Below, piece after piece: positions 30,204 through 30,284 of a stretch of 30,284 nucleotides of DNA. The notes below the pieces were generated by a model. It ran no database searches. It was not told the DNA's origin and saw nothing but the letters and a program-made list of their open reading frames with translations. Position 1 is the stretch's first letter; each line of letters opens with the position of its first letter. Source of the DNA: CAZOIA01 sp964579675 (GTDB taxonomy: Bacteria; Planctomycetota; Phycisphaerae; UBA1845; PWPN01); contig CAZOIA010000046.1 in assembly GCA_964579675.1 (NCBI GenBank), positions 1 through 30,284 of the forward strand, read 5' to 3'. The translations under genes and the position numbers were made by a program.

Positions 30204-30284
30204 CACGTGCTCTCGCCCGTTGCACGCCGCCGGTAGTGTAACCCTTAATTGGGGTATCTGAACTGGGGCTCACGCTTTCCTGCT

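Overview
The window looks like chromosomal DNA from a high-GC planctomycete-type bacterium (Planctomycetota, perhaps Phycisphaerae or an uncultured relative). The support is the combination of a secreted sulfatase, a dockerin-bearing secreted repeat protein, a PEP-CTERM protein, a DUF4159/alpha-toroid protein, a von Willebrand A protein with an N-terminal zinc ribbon beside ExbB/ExbD genes, and an EEP-family lipoprotein. There are no rRNA or tRNA genes, no recognisable transposase and no CRISPR array. Gene assignments rest on reading motifs only; no database search was run.

Layout. 1-2824: a cation diffusion facilitator and a secreted sulfatase, followed by about 630 bases with a decayed dockerin fragment and a promoter. 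3453-12437: a tight seven-gene run on the + strand encoding a zinc-ribbon/TM/vWA protein, ExbB/TolQ, two ExbD/TolR proteins, a large exported TPR protein, a J-domain-like membrane protein and an exported CxxCxGxG zinc-finger protein. 12451-13011 (-): a small lipoprotein. 13012-16222: an unusual leader region (duplicated signal-peptide sequence plus an inverted-repeat element with a strong hairpin) in front of a secreted RCC1-like repeat protein with a dockerin. 16375-18529: a PEP-CTERM protein and an EEP-superfamily lipoprotein, separated by a cluster of hairpins. 18906-21431: clpC with a good promoter. 21764-25938: an alpha-toroid/DUF4159 protein and a GH3-family adenylate-forming enzyme. 26041-30118 (-): ndk, a UroD-like protein, and a pabC-like/pabB pair for p-aminobenzoate (folate) synthesis.

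The most interesting part is the 3453-12437 operon. The vWA protein has one transmembrane helix carrying Ser-x3-His (S76, H80), the motif by which TonB and TolA couple to ExbB-ExbD and TolQ-TolR, but a MIDAS-containing vWA domain stands where TonB or TolA would have its periplasmic domain. With ExbB, two ExbDs and three repeat or scaffold proteins in one apparent transcript, this is a plausible, poorly described proton-driven envelope machine. Other points of note are the 117-bp repeats in the RCC1-like gene, the duplicated leader with mutually exclusive stems, and a palindromic repeat inserted in frame in pabB.
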